From Pelotomaculum propionicicum (GTDB taxonomy: Bacteria > Bacillota > Desulfotomaculia > Desulfotomaculales > Pelotomaculaceae): a stretch of 64,000 bases of DNA. Below are positions 7,704 through 16,679 of this stretch, piece after piece. The notes under the pieces were generated by a model. That model searched no databases. It saw only the letters and a list, made by a program, of their open reading frames with translations, and had not been told where the DNA came from. A program made the position numbers and the translations under genes. Position 1 is the stretch's first letter. The number at the start of each line of letters is the position of its first letter. The DNA lies in the NCBI RefSeq assembly GCF_004369225.1, contig NZ_QFFZ01000015.1, positions 1 through 64,000 on the forward strand, written 5' to 3'.

Positions 7704-9104
7704 CTATTTGTATCTTGTCACTTCAAACCGCTCCATCCTTACCGGTTCGTCTGGTCCGATGCCGGCTTTCTGGCGGGCAATCTCAACCTGCTCCACTGCC
7801 GAATTGATTCCTTCCAAATTAGGCAATAGCAGCCCGCTTTTCCTGCCGGAGCGGACGATGACCCCGTATTTTTTAGGATCAAGCTCATCTATATCATCTA
7901 TTGGCTCGGGTGGCTGAAGCACATCCACGGAGTATTCCAGATCGCTCAATTCTTCCCGGCGCACCGGCTGGAACCGCGGGTCATGGATGCCGGCGTTGAT
8001 GGCGTTGGCTGTTACTTCATCAACTATACTCGCTTTGGTTGGCTCAATGGTCCCTATGCAGCCGCGCAGGCTGCCGTTTTTCTTGATTGATACGAATACA
8101 CCAGCCCTGCCCCTGAATTCTTCAGGCACCTCAGCTGTATCCGGAGGCGGCGACCCGCTGACGTGGCTTTCCAGAGTGGCGCGGGCAAGCTTGACCAGGT
8201 AGCTTTCCCTGGCCTGCCGCTGTGCCGCCTTTTCTTTCTTTTCAGCTTGTATTTTCTTAAACAAAGAGCGTTCCGGGTTTGCTCCAAGCGGCTGAAAAGA
8301 GGCTGTCAGGTAGCCCACACCGAAAGGGCCCTCGTAGGAAAGGACCTCTACCTTGACATCAAGCCCGTCCATAGCTCCCAGCATCATGATAATAGACCTG
8401 TAGCCGCACTCACCGGCCTGCTCGACCAGGTCCCGGTCCAACGTAACCACCCCATCAACATCAAAATCCGCTAACAGGCTTGCTAACTTCCTGTCAAACT
8501 CCTGGCCTCTCGGCAGGTAGCCGCCGGGCGCGTCATGGGTCAGCCCATGCGAGAGATCGCCGCTGGCAATTAGGGCTACCTTGCGGCCAAGTCTTTGCGC
8601 CGCCTGGCGCACAGCGAGGCCAAACAGGTAAAGTTTTTCAGGCGGCGCCACCGCCATAGAAACATGCACCAGAGGCAGTTTCACCCCGGCCTTGTGCAGG
8701 AAGTACCAAGGAACAACCACCCCGTGATCAAGACGAAGGCTGATACCGTAAAGGTCCTCCTCTTTAGCAGTCAGAGCCACGGCCATAATTCCCAAACCAT
8801 TGGCCTGCGCACGGATATCCCGCGCCAGCTCAAGGTCGTTATCCAGCATGAACCTGACATGCCCGGCTCTGAAATTTCCAAGGTCGCCCATTAGCTCCGG
8901 TGCGAAATTGATGCCTACCATATCCCGGAAAACTGAAGCATGAGGTGAAATAATGACGATTGTCTCGGCACCGCTCTTTTTGATCAGCCTGCCTATCTCC
9001 AGCATAGCGTCCTGAGTGGCCGAGACCTTAGCTGCCTCATCGCCGCCCACTTCCGGCACAGCTATCGGAGGATGAGGGCAAATTCCACAAAATACTACAG
9101 TCAT
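7704..9104 (-). CDS. Memo-AMMECR1 fusion protein (AmmeMemoRadiSam system)
   Basis: A 466-residue fusion. Residues 1-270 are a Memo/LigB-like dioxygenase fold (GICPHPPIAVPEVGG, ISPHASVFRD, ASGDLSHGL with conserved His residues). Residues 285-466 are an AMMECR1 domain (RGCIGTIEP, HDPRFQPV, EYSVDVLQPPEPI). In many anaerobes the two domains are separate genes next to the radical SAM gene; here they are fused. The start ATG at 9104 follows AGGAGTGTGAGAC. Function of the system is unknown; the gene pair is probably an operon. Confidence 0.88.
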   Translation of the reverse strand: MTVVFCGICPHPPIAVPEVGGDEAAKVSATQDAMLEIGRLIKKSGAETIVIISPHASVFRDMVGINFAPELMGDLGNFRAGHVRFMLDNDLELARDIRAQANGLGIMAVALTAKEEDLYGISLRLDHGVVVPWYFLHKAGVKLPLVHVSMAVAPPEKLYLFGLAVRQAAQRLGRKVALIASGDLSHGLTHDAPGGYLPRGQEFDRKLASLLADFDVDGVVTLDRDLVEQAGECGYRSIIMMLGAMDGLDVKVEVLSYEGPFGVGYLTASFQPLGANPERSLFKKIQAEKKEKAAQRQARESYLVKLARATLESHVSGSPPPDTAEVPEEFRGRAGVFVSIKKNGSLRGCIGTIEPTKASIVDEVTANAINAGIHDPRFQPVRREELSDLEYSVDVLQPPEPIDDIDELDPKKYGVIVRSGRKSGLLLPNLEGINSAVEQVEIARQKAGIGPDEPVRMERFEVTRYK

Positions 9105-9204
9105 ATTGTCTCACACTCCTAAAAACATTATTTGTTAGTTCAAGTATACCCTGGTTTTTTAGGTTAGCCGTTAATTCAGCCAGACATGCAAAAAATACTC
9201 GTTT

Positions 9205-9903
9205 TCAAGTAAAAATCCCGTAATAAATGAAGCCGCCGCCGAGTACTAAAAGAAAAATACCGCATGCTGCCAGAATGCCCCGGTAAATCTTGTCGCTTAA
9301 GAACTTAATACCGCCTGCCACTGCCGCCGAGACCAGGCTGTACCAGACCAGGTCCGCCAGAATGTGGCCGCTGAAAAACAGGGAAAGGCCCAAAACCCCT
9401 TTTTGCATAGACAAGGTAATATATCCCAGGCCGATTGTAGCCCACCACAATAACCAGTAAGGGTTGGAAACGCTAAACAAGATGCCTGCCAGAACCGGGT
9501 ACAAGCTGTTAAGGCCGCTTGCCTGGCTAACATGTTTTACAGCAGCGTTATCTTGTGAGACAGGAGAACCGTCCCCTTGTCTCACCTGGCTGACTGCTTT
9601 TAGTGAAACCTTCCCGGTATAAGCATCCCTGGCTATACCCCAGCCCATATAAATTAAAAAAGCGCCGCCCAGCACAGCTATGGTATGGGACACAGAGGTT
9701 TTTGTCAAAAAGGCCGAAAGGCCGGCGGCCAGGGCCAGGATCAGGGCAAACTCAAGAGTCGCGTGTCCGAGTATAAGCAGCGGGCCGGCAAGAAAGCCCC
9801 GGCGGGCGCTTTCATTTATGGTTACAGTAAGCAGCGGGCCGGGCATCATCGCCCCTGAAAAGGCGACCACAAACGCAGATGTGAATATTGCAATAACTTC
9901 CAA
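9205..9903 (-). CDS. LysE/RhtB-family amino acid exporter with repeat insertion
   Basis: A 232-residue membrane protein of the LysE type. I choose TTG 9903 because GGAGGTGG lies eight bases upstream. Six helices are visible; the family motif MPGPLLTVT is near residue 20. Residues about 106-117 (VRQGDGSPVSQ) are encoded by a GGGGAC palindromic repeat (9554-9586) inserted in frame in the loop between helices 3 and 4. The rest of the protein reads intact, so it is likely functional as an exporter of amino acids or related metabolites; the substrate is unknown. Confidence 0.8.
   Translation of the reverse strand: MEVIAIFTSAFVVAFSGAMMPGPLLTVTINESARRGFLAGPLLILGHATLEFALILALAAGLSAFLTKTSVSHTIAVLGGAFLIYMGWGIARDAYTGKVSLKAVSQVRQGDGSPVSQDNAAVKHVSQASGLNSLYPVLAGILFSVSNPYWLLWWATIGLGYITLSMQKGVLGLSLFFSGHILADLVWYSLVSAAVAGGIKFLSDKIYRGILAACGIFLLVLGGGFIYYGIFT
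9554..9586. repeat. REP-like palindrome inside the LysE-type gene
   Basis: GTGAGACA and TGTCTCAC form the outer arms around GAACCGTCCCC. An almost identical element in the opposite sense lies inside the lipoprotein gene at 53595-53626. The length keeps the reading frame open. Confidence 0.75.
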
Positions 9904-10020
9904 TTTATTACCACCTCCAGTATTCTCCAAGTTTCTTTCTTTTCATTAAAAATCCTGCTTTGAGAAAAAATCCTTTTAACACTCTTTACAAAAGGCAGAT
10001 TAAGTACGATATTTTATTAT

Positions 10021-10617
10021 ATGAACATCTATGGAATAACAGCCATCCTGCAGGAATTGGCTTACCAGAGCAACAGCTTAACATCTCCCGCCGCCAGGAC
10101 AGAAGCCACTGCGCCTGTGCATGACGTGACTATGGCGGCTCAAAAGGTGGTTGAGGCCGAAGGTTTAAACCTGGCGGCCGGACAGCCTGTGCAGGTAGAA
10201 GCGCAGCAAACTTCACCGCAGCCTCTTCCTGTTCCTGTCTTTCTTCCCCTTCCTCTGCGTTCGGATATTTTCCCGGAGGCCCGCTTTTTTGTGCGTCCGG
10301 AGGATGAAAAACCAGAGGCGAAAGCCGCGGAACATGATCAAATCATGGATATTTTTATCTGCCTGATCACGGAGACAATGGGACGCGTATGGGTGGGCCT
10401 TTTCTGCAGGAAGGAATACCTGTCGGTCAAGTGCTTTACTGATCAGGAAAGTACCAATAAATTATTGAGACAGAATTTCACCCCTTTAAGAGAAAGTTTA
10501 AAAGAGATTGGGTTTAAAGAGGTATCCTTAACCAGTCAGGCCAGGTTGGAACTCGGCGCCGTAGTGGAAGGATTGCTTCCTAAATTTGAGAGCCACCTTC
10601 TCGACCATAAGGTATGA
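10021..10617 (+). CDS. FliK-like / YlqG-like flagellar protein
   Basis: A 198-residue protein with no membrane segment. Residues 1-105 are Ala/Pro/Gln-rich and probably disordered; residues 106-190 are a compact domain (IFICLITETMGRVWVGLFC) resembling the C-terminal domain of hook-length control protein FliK. The next gene encodes a lone FlhB C-terminal domain, and FliK and FlhB work together in switching flagellar export specificity. The pair probably corresponds to the ylqG-ylqH pair of Bacillus relatives. Start ATG at the first codon; assignment rests mainly on the neighbour. Confidence 0.55.
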   Translation: MNIYGITAILQELAYQSNSLTSPAARTEATAPVHDVTMAAQKVVEAEGLNLAAGQPVQVEAQQTSPQPLPVPVFLPLPLRSDIFPEARFFVRPEDEKPEAKAAEHDQIMDIFICLITETMGRVWVGLFCRKEYLSVKCFTDQESTNKLLRQNFTPLRESLKEIGFKEVSLTSQARLELGAVVEGLLPKFESHLLDHKV

Positions 10618-10626
10618 GGTGAGGTC

Positions 10627-10896
10627 ATGAAAGAAGACCTGAGAAAAGAATTTGCCACCGCACTGCGCTATGAGCCAGGCAAGGACAAGGCCCCTGTTGT
10701 AGTTGCGGCCGGACGGGGACTTCAGGCAAAACAGATTAAGGAAATAGCCGAAAAGGCGGGAGTTCCAATATATCAGGATCAAGCTCTGGCCAAAACCTTG
10801 TATGACCTGGGTATCGGCGTGGAAATACCACCCCACTTGTACGAAGCTATTGCCAAGATCATTGTTCACGTGGCGAGACTGGATAAGAAAGCTTAA
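10627..10896 (+). CDS. FlhB C-terminal-domain-like protein
   Basis: An 89-residue protein matching the cytoplasmic domain of FlhB/YscU exporters: ATALRYEPGKDKAPVVVAAG, KEIAEKAGVPIYQD, LAKTLYD, IPPHLYEAIAKII. The usual autocleavage motif NPTH is replaced by the segment RYEPGKDKAP, as in the stand-alone YlqH-type proteins, and the membrane part is absent. It starts at ATG 10627 ten bases after the previous stop and is co-transcribed with it. Confidence 0.8.
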   Translation: MKEDLRKEFATALRYEPGKDKAPVVVAAGRGLQAKQIKEIAEKAGVPIYQDQALAKTLYDLGIGVEIPPHLYEAIAKIIVHVARLDKKA

Positions 10897-10923
10897 TTAC
10901 AGAATACAGGAGTCAGGAGTCAT
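10895..10923. repeat. CAGGAGTCAGGAGTCA repeat fragment
   Basis: A short copy of the AATTC/GAGTC palindromic repeat family, directly upstream of the four-helix-bundle pseudogene. Confidence 0.5.
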
Positions 10924-11198
10924 AATGAAAAAACCAGCCAAGAACCTTCAGGATTTAATTGTCTGGCAAAAAGCTATCTATCCCCGCTAACATTGCTGAA
11001 GGCTTCAAAAAGAAAGGAAAAGCGGACAAAGCCCGCTTTTTTAACATAGCCCAGGGTTCCCTAGAAGAATGCCGGTATTATCTGATTTTATCAAGTGACC
11101 TAAACTACTGTAATTCCTCTCAATTAATACAACAGCTCGAAGAAATCAGCAAACTACTAGAATCTTATGCAAATTCCATCCTAAATCCAAACTCCTGA
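10924..11198 (+). pseudogene. Four-helix bundle protein, internally deleted
   Basis: The start reads MKKPAKNLQDLIVWQKAIY and then hits a stop in this frame. In the neighbouring frame the protein resumes with SIPANIAEGFKKKGKADKAR, then FFNIAQGSLEECRYYLILS. Both halves match the four-helix bundle family related to the 23S rRNA intervening-sequence protein. About 25-30 residues of the first helix hairpin are missing and the frame is shifted, so the gene is broken. The palindromic repeats on both sides commonly flank this gene family in related genomes (inference). Confidence 0.8.
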
Positions 11199-11204
11199 AT
11201 TCTT

Positions 11205-11262
11205 TTAAATTCTTGTCTTTTATCCTTTCTCCTGAATTCTGAATTCTGAATTCTGTCTCCTA
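11205..11262. repeat. GAATTCTGAATTCTG repeat overlapping a gene end
   Basis: The repeat supplies the last 14 codons of the chemoreceptor-like gene (reading NSEFRIQEKG). A similar element supplies the tail of the response regulator at 40102. Confidence 0.7.
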
Positions 11263-13001
11263 TTAAATTTCAGTGCCGAAACGGCTTCCTGCATCTCGCT
11301 GACCACTTCGTCCAGGGTCTCCGCGGCAGCGGTGAACCTGTCAACCAGCGCTGTCTGATCAACAGTTGCTTTATTAACGCTGTTAATACCGTCAGTAACC
11401 TGCTGCGAGTATGCTATTATTTCCCTGACCAGGACGATCAGGTCTTTTAAGTCCGCGACCAGTGATTTGACAAACTGGGAAGCCTCGCTGGCGGCGCTGT
11501 ATCCTTCCGAAACCACCTGCTGGTCCTTCTCCAGGCTGAGCGAAGCCTGACGGGCGTGCTGCAGCGCTTTTTCGAACAGGCTGTATATCCCTTTGGTAGC
11601 ATTGGCGGCATCCTGAGAGCGTTTTTGGATTTCCGCGGCCAGTGCCGAAAAATTGCTTTCTTCTTTCGCGTCAGGCCCGGGCTCCTTAATAGTGGCTTGG
11701 GGCGCCGGTACTTTGCCCTCCTTGGATGTCGACATTTCCGTAACAGCTTTCTGGGCCAAAAGGTTGGCCTGGTCCGCTATCAGCGCTATAAACTGGATGA
11801 TGTCACCGATCTTTTCCAGGTGAGATTCCAGTTCCTTGACCGACTCGCTGGTGCGCAGCATAGCGACACTGCTCGATTTCATCTGCTTCAGGAATTTTTC
11901 TGATGTTTCTTCAGCCCTGGTAAGGCTTGCCACTGTCTTTTCAGATACTTCGATTACAGCCTCGGAGCCCTTTTCCATCTTTTTCACTGTTTCCGAAAGC
12001 TGGTTCATTTTTGCCGCTGTGGTGTTTGAAGTTTCCGCTGCCTTGCGGATGCTTTCCTGCAGTTCACTGGTGTAATCGGCGACAGTATCGGCGGAGCGGT
12101 TGGTCCTTTCAACCAGACTTCTGAGTTTGTCCACCATGTTGCCGAAAGAGCGAATCAGGTTGCCAAGCTCGTCTTTTGAGGTGGTTTCCAGATTAATACC
12201 TGTAAAATCACCTTCGGCGATACGGTCGGCTTCAATCTCCAGTCTTTTTACAGTGCCGGTAATCCGGTTGGAAATGTAGATAATGACAAATAGCAGGGCG
12301 ATGGTCAGAGCGGCTACTCCTCCAATAATCTGATTCCTGGCCACGGCTATTTGCCTGTTAGTTTCATCAATGGAAAAGCCGACTCTGAAAGCCCCCCAGT
12401 GGCGCCCGTTAACATATATGGGCGACGATATGTCCCACATGATCTCCCCGGTGTCGCCCCTCTGGTAAACCTGCAGCAGGTAGGGCTCTACGTTGAGTGA
12501 CGCAGCCAGGCCAACGGTGTCGTTGAAAATCCGCTTGGAGCGCGCGGGGTTGTCCCCTATGCCGCCGGGCAGAAAAACCCCGCTCTTGGGATATACGTTA
12601 TTGTGAGTAGGTACATAGCCGTTTATATCCTGAGTTACCGCGTAGATAACCACCTTGTCATTGAGAAAGGTATCCTGCACACTGCTCAGATTGGTGTCTG
12701 TAAAAGAATCAAACGCAGTGTGGTATTTGGGAGGTTCGACATTGGGGATACGCTGGTAGTTCGTGTCAAATACCTGTTCATCCGTCAGGGTACCGTTTTT
12801 GATGGAGTCGGTCAGTATTTTCCCGGAGGCGGCGGCGCCCGTCTGAGCGAGAATAATACCCCTGCCCAGCAATGCGTTGCGCAATGTCTCGGACTGCCGG
12901 TACAAGTCATACGCTAAAAAGCCGATAAGTAAAGGCAGCATTACACTGATAATGATAATGCCATTCTTAAGTTTCAAAGATCTCGGCTTAAAAAGTTCCA
13001 T
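11220..13001 (-). CDS. Chemoreceptor-like protein with altered signalling tip
   Basis: A 593-residue membrane protein. A first helix at residues 14-34, a periplasmic sensor region of about 190 residues (dCache-like or sCache-like; TGEIMWDISSPIYVNGRHWG), a second helix at about 226-246, a HAMP domain (about 247-300) and a long coiled coil. In normal chemoreceptors the hairpin tip carries NLLALNAAIEAARAGE. Here QANLLAQKAVTEMSTSKEG is followed by a Pro/Glu-rich stretch (APQATIKEPGPDAKEE) before FSALAAEIQKRSQDA. The CheA/CheW contact residues are therefore missing. The last codons derive from a repeat. GTG 13004 is an alternative start. Confidence 0.8.
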   Translation of the reverse strand: MELFKPRSLKLKNGIIIISVMLPLLIGFLAYDLYRQSETLRNALLGRGIILAQTGAAASGKILTDSIKNGTLTDEQVFDTNYQRIPNVEPPKYHTAFDSFTDTNLSSVQDTFLNDKVVIYAVTQDINGYVPTHNNVYPKSGVFLPGGIGDNPARSKRIFNDTVGLAASLNVEPYLLQVYQRGDTGEIMWDISSPIYVNGRHWGAFRVGFSIDETNRQIAVARNQIIGGVAALTIALLFVIIYISNRITGTVKRLEIEADRIAEGDFTGINLETTSKDELGNLIRSFGNMVDKLRSLVERTNRSADTVADYTSELQESIRKAAETSNTTAAKMNQLSETVKKMEKGSEAVIEVSEKTVASLTRAEETSEKFLKQMKSSSVAMLRTSESVKELESHLEKIGDIIQFIALIADQANLLAQKAVTEMSTSKEGKVPAPQATIKEPGPDAKEESNFSALAAEIQKRSQDAANATKGIYSLFEKALQHARQASLSLEKDQQVVSEGYSAASEASQFVKSLVADLKDLIVLVREIIAYSQQVTDGINSVNKATVDQTALVDRFTAAAETLDEVVSEMQEAVSALKFNRRQNSEFRIQEKG

Positions 13002-13149
13002 CACAGTCCCCCCTCTGGTATGGTCTTGCTGGAACGCCTGAATTATCCGGTCTTTGCAGCTGACTTTATCTCCAAAACCATGGATTTCTTGCGCTAATAA
13101 TATAATAGCAGAAAAAAGAGCTTTTTATATAAATAGTAGTATTTTCAAA

Positions 13150-13316
13150 AAAATATTGTGCGAAATGAATTCGCACTTACGAATTGAGAAGTGAGACATG
13201 AGAAGTAAGAAGTGAGGGATAGACTCAAGGGTTAAAAAAGACCTGAGAGAAATACCCGGATACTCACGACTCACGACCCACGACTAAAATGTCCCACGTC
13301 TCATTTCCCACAACCC
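13150..13316. repeat. Cluster of low-complexity palindromic repeats
   Basis: It begins with GTGCGAAATGAATTCGCAC, a hairpin also found at 21809-21830. Then GTGAGACATGAGAAGTAAG units are mirrored by ACTCACGACTCACGACCCAC units. No coding potential. It separates livF from the chemoreceptor-like gene. Confidence 0.6.
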
Positions 13317-13318
13317 AT

Positions 13319-14023
13319 TTATATACCAAGGTACGCTTCTTTGATGTGCTCGTTATTCAGGAGTTCCTGGCCGGTGCCTTGAATAAATACTTTACCGTTC
13401 TCCAAAACATAGGCCCGGTGGCACATGTTCAGGGTCTGCACCACATTCTGCTCAACCTGCAGCACAGTGACACCCTCGTTGTTGATATCCCTTATATTTT
13501 CAAAGATCTGTTTGACCAGAACCGGCGCCAGGCCCAGGGACGGCTCGTCCAGAATAAGCAGCTTGGGCAGCGCCATCAGTCCCCTGCCCAGAGCCAACAT
13601 CTGCTGCTGGCCGCCGCTCAGGGTGCCTGCTTCTTTATGCTGCTTTTCCTCCAGGATGGGAAAGTGCTCAAACACTTTTTTCATGGTTTCCTTACGTTTT
13701 GACTTTGCTTCGGGAAACAGCGAACCCATTTCCAGATTCTCCCGGACGGTCATTTCCGGGAAAAGCCGCCTGCCTTCAGGCACGTGAATAATTCCCAATT
13801 CCGCTACTTTATAGCCGGGTATTTGGGTTATATCTTTACCCATAAACTCGATGCTGCCCTTGCCAACCTTGAGCAGGCCGGAAATGGCGTTAAGCGTGGT
13901 TGTTTTGCCGGCCCCGTTGGCGCCGAGGATGGCGACAAACTCCCCTTCTTTCACCTCAAAAGAAACATCCCACAGCACCTGAACGTCTTTATAGGATACA
14001 TTAATATCTTTTACCTTAAGCAT
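13319..14023 (-). CDS. livF: Branched-chain amino acid ABC transporter ATPase LivF
   Basis: A 234-residue ATPase. Walker A GANGAGKTT, signature LSGGQQQMLALGR, Walker B LLILDEPSLGL. The family-typical HVPEGRRLFPEMTVRENLEMG identifies LivF. ATG 14023 is preferred because AGGAG lies six bases upstream. The gene overlaps the end of livG and is the last gene of the liv operon. It powers import together with LivG through LivHM. Confidence 0.88.
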   Translation of the reverse strand: MLKVKDINVSYKDVQVLWDVSFEVKEGEFVAILGANGAGKTTTLNAISGLLKVGKGSIEFMGKDITQIPGYKVAELGIIHVPEGRRLFPEMTVRENLEMGSLFPEAKSKRKETMKKVFEHFPILEEKQHKEAGTLSGGQQQMLALGRGLMALPKLLILDEPSLGLAPVLVKQIFENIRDINNEGVTVLQVEQNVVQTLNMCHRAYVLENGKVFIQGTGQELLNNEHIKEAYLGI

Positions 14024-14735
14024 AAGCATCTCCTAAATATGCTTTAATTACCTCAGGAGTATTGGCAACTTCCTGCGGTTTTCCCATGGCAATTTCTTTG
14101 CCGAAGTTGATCGCCAGGATCCGGTCGGAAATACCCATCATTACTTTCATGATGTGTTCAATAATGATGATGGTCACACCGGTGTCACGGATACGCCTGA
14201 TCAGCGCTATGGCTGCTTCAGACTCTTTGGGGTTAAGCCCGGCGCAGGTTTCATCCAGCAGCAGCAATTCCGGTTCCGTGGCCAGCGCCCTGGCAATTTC
14301 CAGCCTTTTGCGCAGCGGAATGGGCAGTCCTTTGGCCTCCCGGTCGGTATACTTGCCAAGGTTGCAGAACTCGATTATCTCTTCCGCCTTGTGCCTGGCC
14401 TTGCTGATGCTGCCTGTGCGCAAGAAGGCGCCGGCCATAACATTTTCAATGACGGTCATGCGTCTTAGAGGCTTGACCACCTGAAAAGTCCGGCCGATCC
14501 CTATTTTACAAATGTCATGCGCGGGCAGCGTATCGATCCTTTTACCTTTAAAATATATCTCGCCCGAAGTAAGCGGGAAAAAGCGGCTGATCATGTTGAA
14601 AACAGTGGTCTTCCCGGACCCGTTGGGTCCGATGACACCAAATATTTCCCCCTGCTCAACGGTAAAACTTAAATTTGAGACCGCGGTCAGGCCGCCAAAC
14701 TTTTTAGTGATTGCCTTTGCTTCAAAAAAACTCAT
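14016..14735 (-). CDS. livG: Branched-chain amino acid ABC transporter ATPase LivG
   Basis: A 239-residue ATPase with Walker A GPNGSGKTT and Walker B LLLLDE. The signature motif is unusual: LPIPLRKRLEIARAL in place of the common LSYGQQRRLEIARAL, and the D-loop reads DETCAGLNPKE. Because the rest is well conserved this is probably a subfamily feature. The gene begins one base after the livM stop. Confidence 0.85.
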   Translation of the reverse strand: MSFFEAKAITKKFGGLTAVSNLSFTVEQGEIFGVIGPNGSGKTTVFNMISRFFPLTSGEIYFKGKRIDTLPAHDICKIGIGRTFQVVKPLRRMTVIENVMAGAFLRTGSISKARHKAEEIIEFCNLGKYTDREAKGLPIPLRKRLEIARALATEPELLLLDETCAGLNPKESEAAIALIRRIRDTGVTIIIIEHIMKVMMGISDRILAINFGKEIAMGKPQEVANTPEVIKAYLGDAYA

Positions 14736-15689
14736 CTACACACCCCCGGACAAGCTTGCTTTTTTGCGCTGAGTTAAACGTTTCAGTAAATCCAGCTCAC
14801 CTGCGATACCATTGGGCAGGAACATGATAATAAGACATACCAGGATACCAAAGATAAGCACGTTGGCCGAACCGAGCGTGGTGCGGAAATACTCACCCAG
14901 GAAAATGTAGATGGCCGCGCCGATAGTCGGGCCCCAGGTAGTGGCGACACCACCGAGCATGACCACCAGGATTACCATAACAGAAACGTTAGTCAGGTTG
15001 AACACAATGTTCGGATCGATAAAAGCCACGTAATTCATATAAAAGGCTCCTGCCAGGCCGGTAAAGAAGGCGCTCGGCAGCAGCGCCAGGTTCTTGTATA
15101 AAGTTGTGGGTATGCCCAGGGAAGTGGCAGCGTCCTGGTCTTCCCTGATGGAAACCAGGTAGTAGCCGATCTTTGAGTTCACGATCAGGTAGGTTGCCAG
15201 CAGGGTCAGGGCGAGCATGCCCAACCCGGTGTAATAGTAAAACATTTTATTAGTAATGGCCGGCATAATCAGAATACCCTTGGCGCCATTGGTAAAGTCC
15301 GTGAGATTCAAAAAAACCAGCCTGAAGATTTCACCCAGAGCCAGCATGGCCAGGGCAAAATAAGGGCCCCTCAAACGGAAACAAATCATCCCGATGGGCA
15401 GGGCGGCCAGCGCGGCTACCAGCGGGCCCAGGAGTATGCCCCACCAGGGGGAAAGGGCGCAGTGCAAAGTTAAAAGACCCGCCGAGTAAGCGCCCAGTCC
15501 AAAGAAAGCGGCGTGACCGAATGAGACTTGACCCGCGTATCCGCCTAAAAGGTTCCACGATGTGCCGATGATGGCCCAGATGATAATCAAAATTAATATG
15601 TGCAGTTGATATGGGGCCTTAATAACCACTGGAATTAATACAGCTAATATTATAAAAGCAATTGTCAATAAAAACTTTTTATTTAACAT
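14736..15689 (-). CDS. livM: Branched-chain amino acid ABC transporter permease LivM
   Basis: A permease of about 317 residues with eight or more hydrophobic segments and the LivM motifs WNLLGGYAGQVSFGHAAFFG and GLAGAFYMNY. Three in-frame starts (15701, 15695, 15689) follow AAGAGGTGAG; 15689 has the best spacing. The start overlaps or touches the livH stop, implying coupling. Confidence 0.86.
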   Translation of the reverse strand: MLNKKFLLTIAFIILAVLIPVVIKAPYQLHILILIIIWAIIGTSWNLLGGYAGQVSFGHAAFFGLGAYSAGLLTLHCALSPWWGILLGPLVAALAALPIGMICFRLRGPYFALAMLALGEIFRLVFLNLTDFTNGAKGILIMPAITNKMFYYYTGLGMLALTLLATYLIVNSKIGYYLVSIREDQDAATSLGIPTTLYKNLALLPSAFFTGLAGAFYMNYVAFIDPNIVFNLTNVSVMVILVVMLGGVATTWGPTIGAAIYIFLGEYFRTTLGSANVLIFGILVCLIIMFLPNGIAGELDLLKRLTQRKKASLSGGV

Positions 15690-15697
15690 GTTCATTC

Positions 15698-16570
15698 TCA
15701 CCTCTTAACTAAACTCCTGAAACCACCGGGCAGGAACAAGAGCACAAGTATAAATATAACTAGGCCCACTACATCTTTATAACCCATGTTTATATAAGTG
15801 GCGCCCAATGATTCCGAGAGCCCCAGGATCAGCCCGCCAACCGCGGCGCCCATGGTGCTGCCCATGCCGCCCAAAATTGTAATGATAAAGGATTTGGCGG
15901 TAAACAGGTGGCCAACATCGGGAAAAAGGTAAAACAGCGGCAGCAGCAGCGACCCGCCGGCAGCGGCCAGGGCGGCGCCTATGCCAAATGTGATCATGGT
16001 GATTTTTGAGGAGTTTATGCCCATATACACTGCGGCGTCCCGGTCCTGGGAAGTGGCCCTGATCGACTTGCCGATATCTGTTTTGGTTAGGAACAGGTGG
16101 AGCAGCAAAGTAAAGACCATGGCAATAAAGAAACCGATTAACAAAGGCACGCTGATCGACATGGCTCCCAGGAAGACCGTATCGGAGGAATAGCTGGTGG
16201 TAACTGAGCGGTAATCAGACTTGAACATCAGCCTGGCCGCCTCGGTTAATACCAGCATGATGCCGACCGTGAGCAGCACCTGGTTTTCCGGCAGGATGGA
16301 ATCTACTTCAACCAGCCGGTTAATCATGTATTTTTGAATAAGGCAGCCCAGTAAAAACAGAACCGGCATCGCTATGAACATGCCGATATAGGGATCTATG
16401 CCATAATTTTTGGAACAAACGTAGGTTACATACATTCCTACCATCACCAGAGCGCCGTGCGCCAGGTTGATGATTTTCATGACACCCATGATCAAGGTCA
16501 TACCTATAGCAATTAAAGCATACATCCCCCCCAGCAGCAGGCCGCAAATAATTGTCTGTCCTAACAACAT
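15698..16570 (-). CDS. livH: Branched-chain amino acid ABC transporter permease LivH
   Basis: A 290-residue membrane permease with the typical start GLLLGGMYALIAIGMTLIMG, the motif INLAHGALVMVGMY and IAT-type C-terminal region ILGGMGSTMGAAVGG. It follows the binding-protein gene with a 109-base gap that holds a GC-rich hairpin (GGAGCCTGCGCTCC) and may reduce readthrough from the highly expressed binding protein. Confidence 0.87.
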   Translation of the reverse strand: MLLGQTIICGLLLGGMYALIAIGMTLIMGVMKIINLAHGALVMVGMYVTYVCSKNYGIDPYIGMFIAMPVLFLLGCLIQKYMINRLVEVDSILPENQVLLTVGIMLVLTEAARLMFKSDYRSVTTSYSSDTVFLGAMSISVPLLIGFFIAMVFTLLLHLFLTKTDIGKSIRATSQDRDAAVYMGINSSKITMITFGIGAALAAAGGSLLLPLFYLFPDVGHLFTAKSFIITILGGMGSTMGAAVGGLILGLSESLGATYINMGYKDVVGLVIFILVLLFLPGGFRSLVKR

Positions 16571-16679
16571 CTCAAATGTACCCCCTAAGTTCTAGCAAAA
16601 AGTTCTTTCTTTTATCCGGTGCAAACGGAAGGAGCCTGCGCTCCTCCCGTTCTGCACACTATATTCTTGTCAGCGGGAC

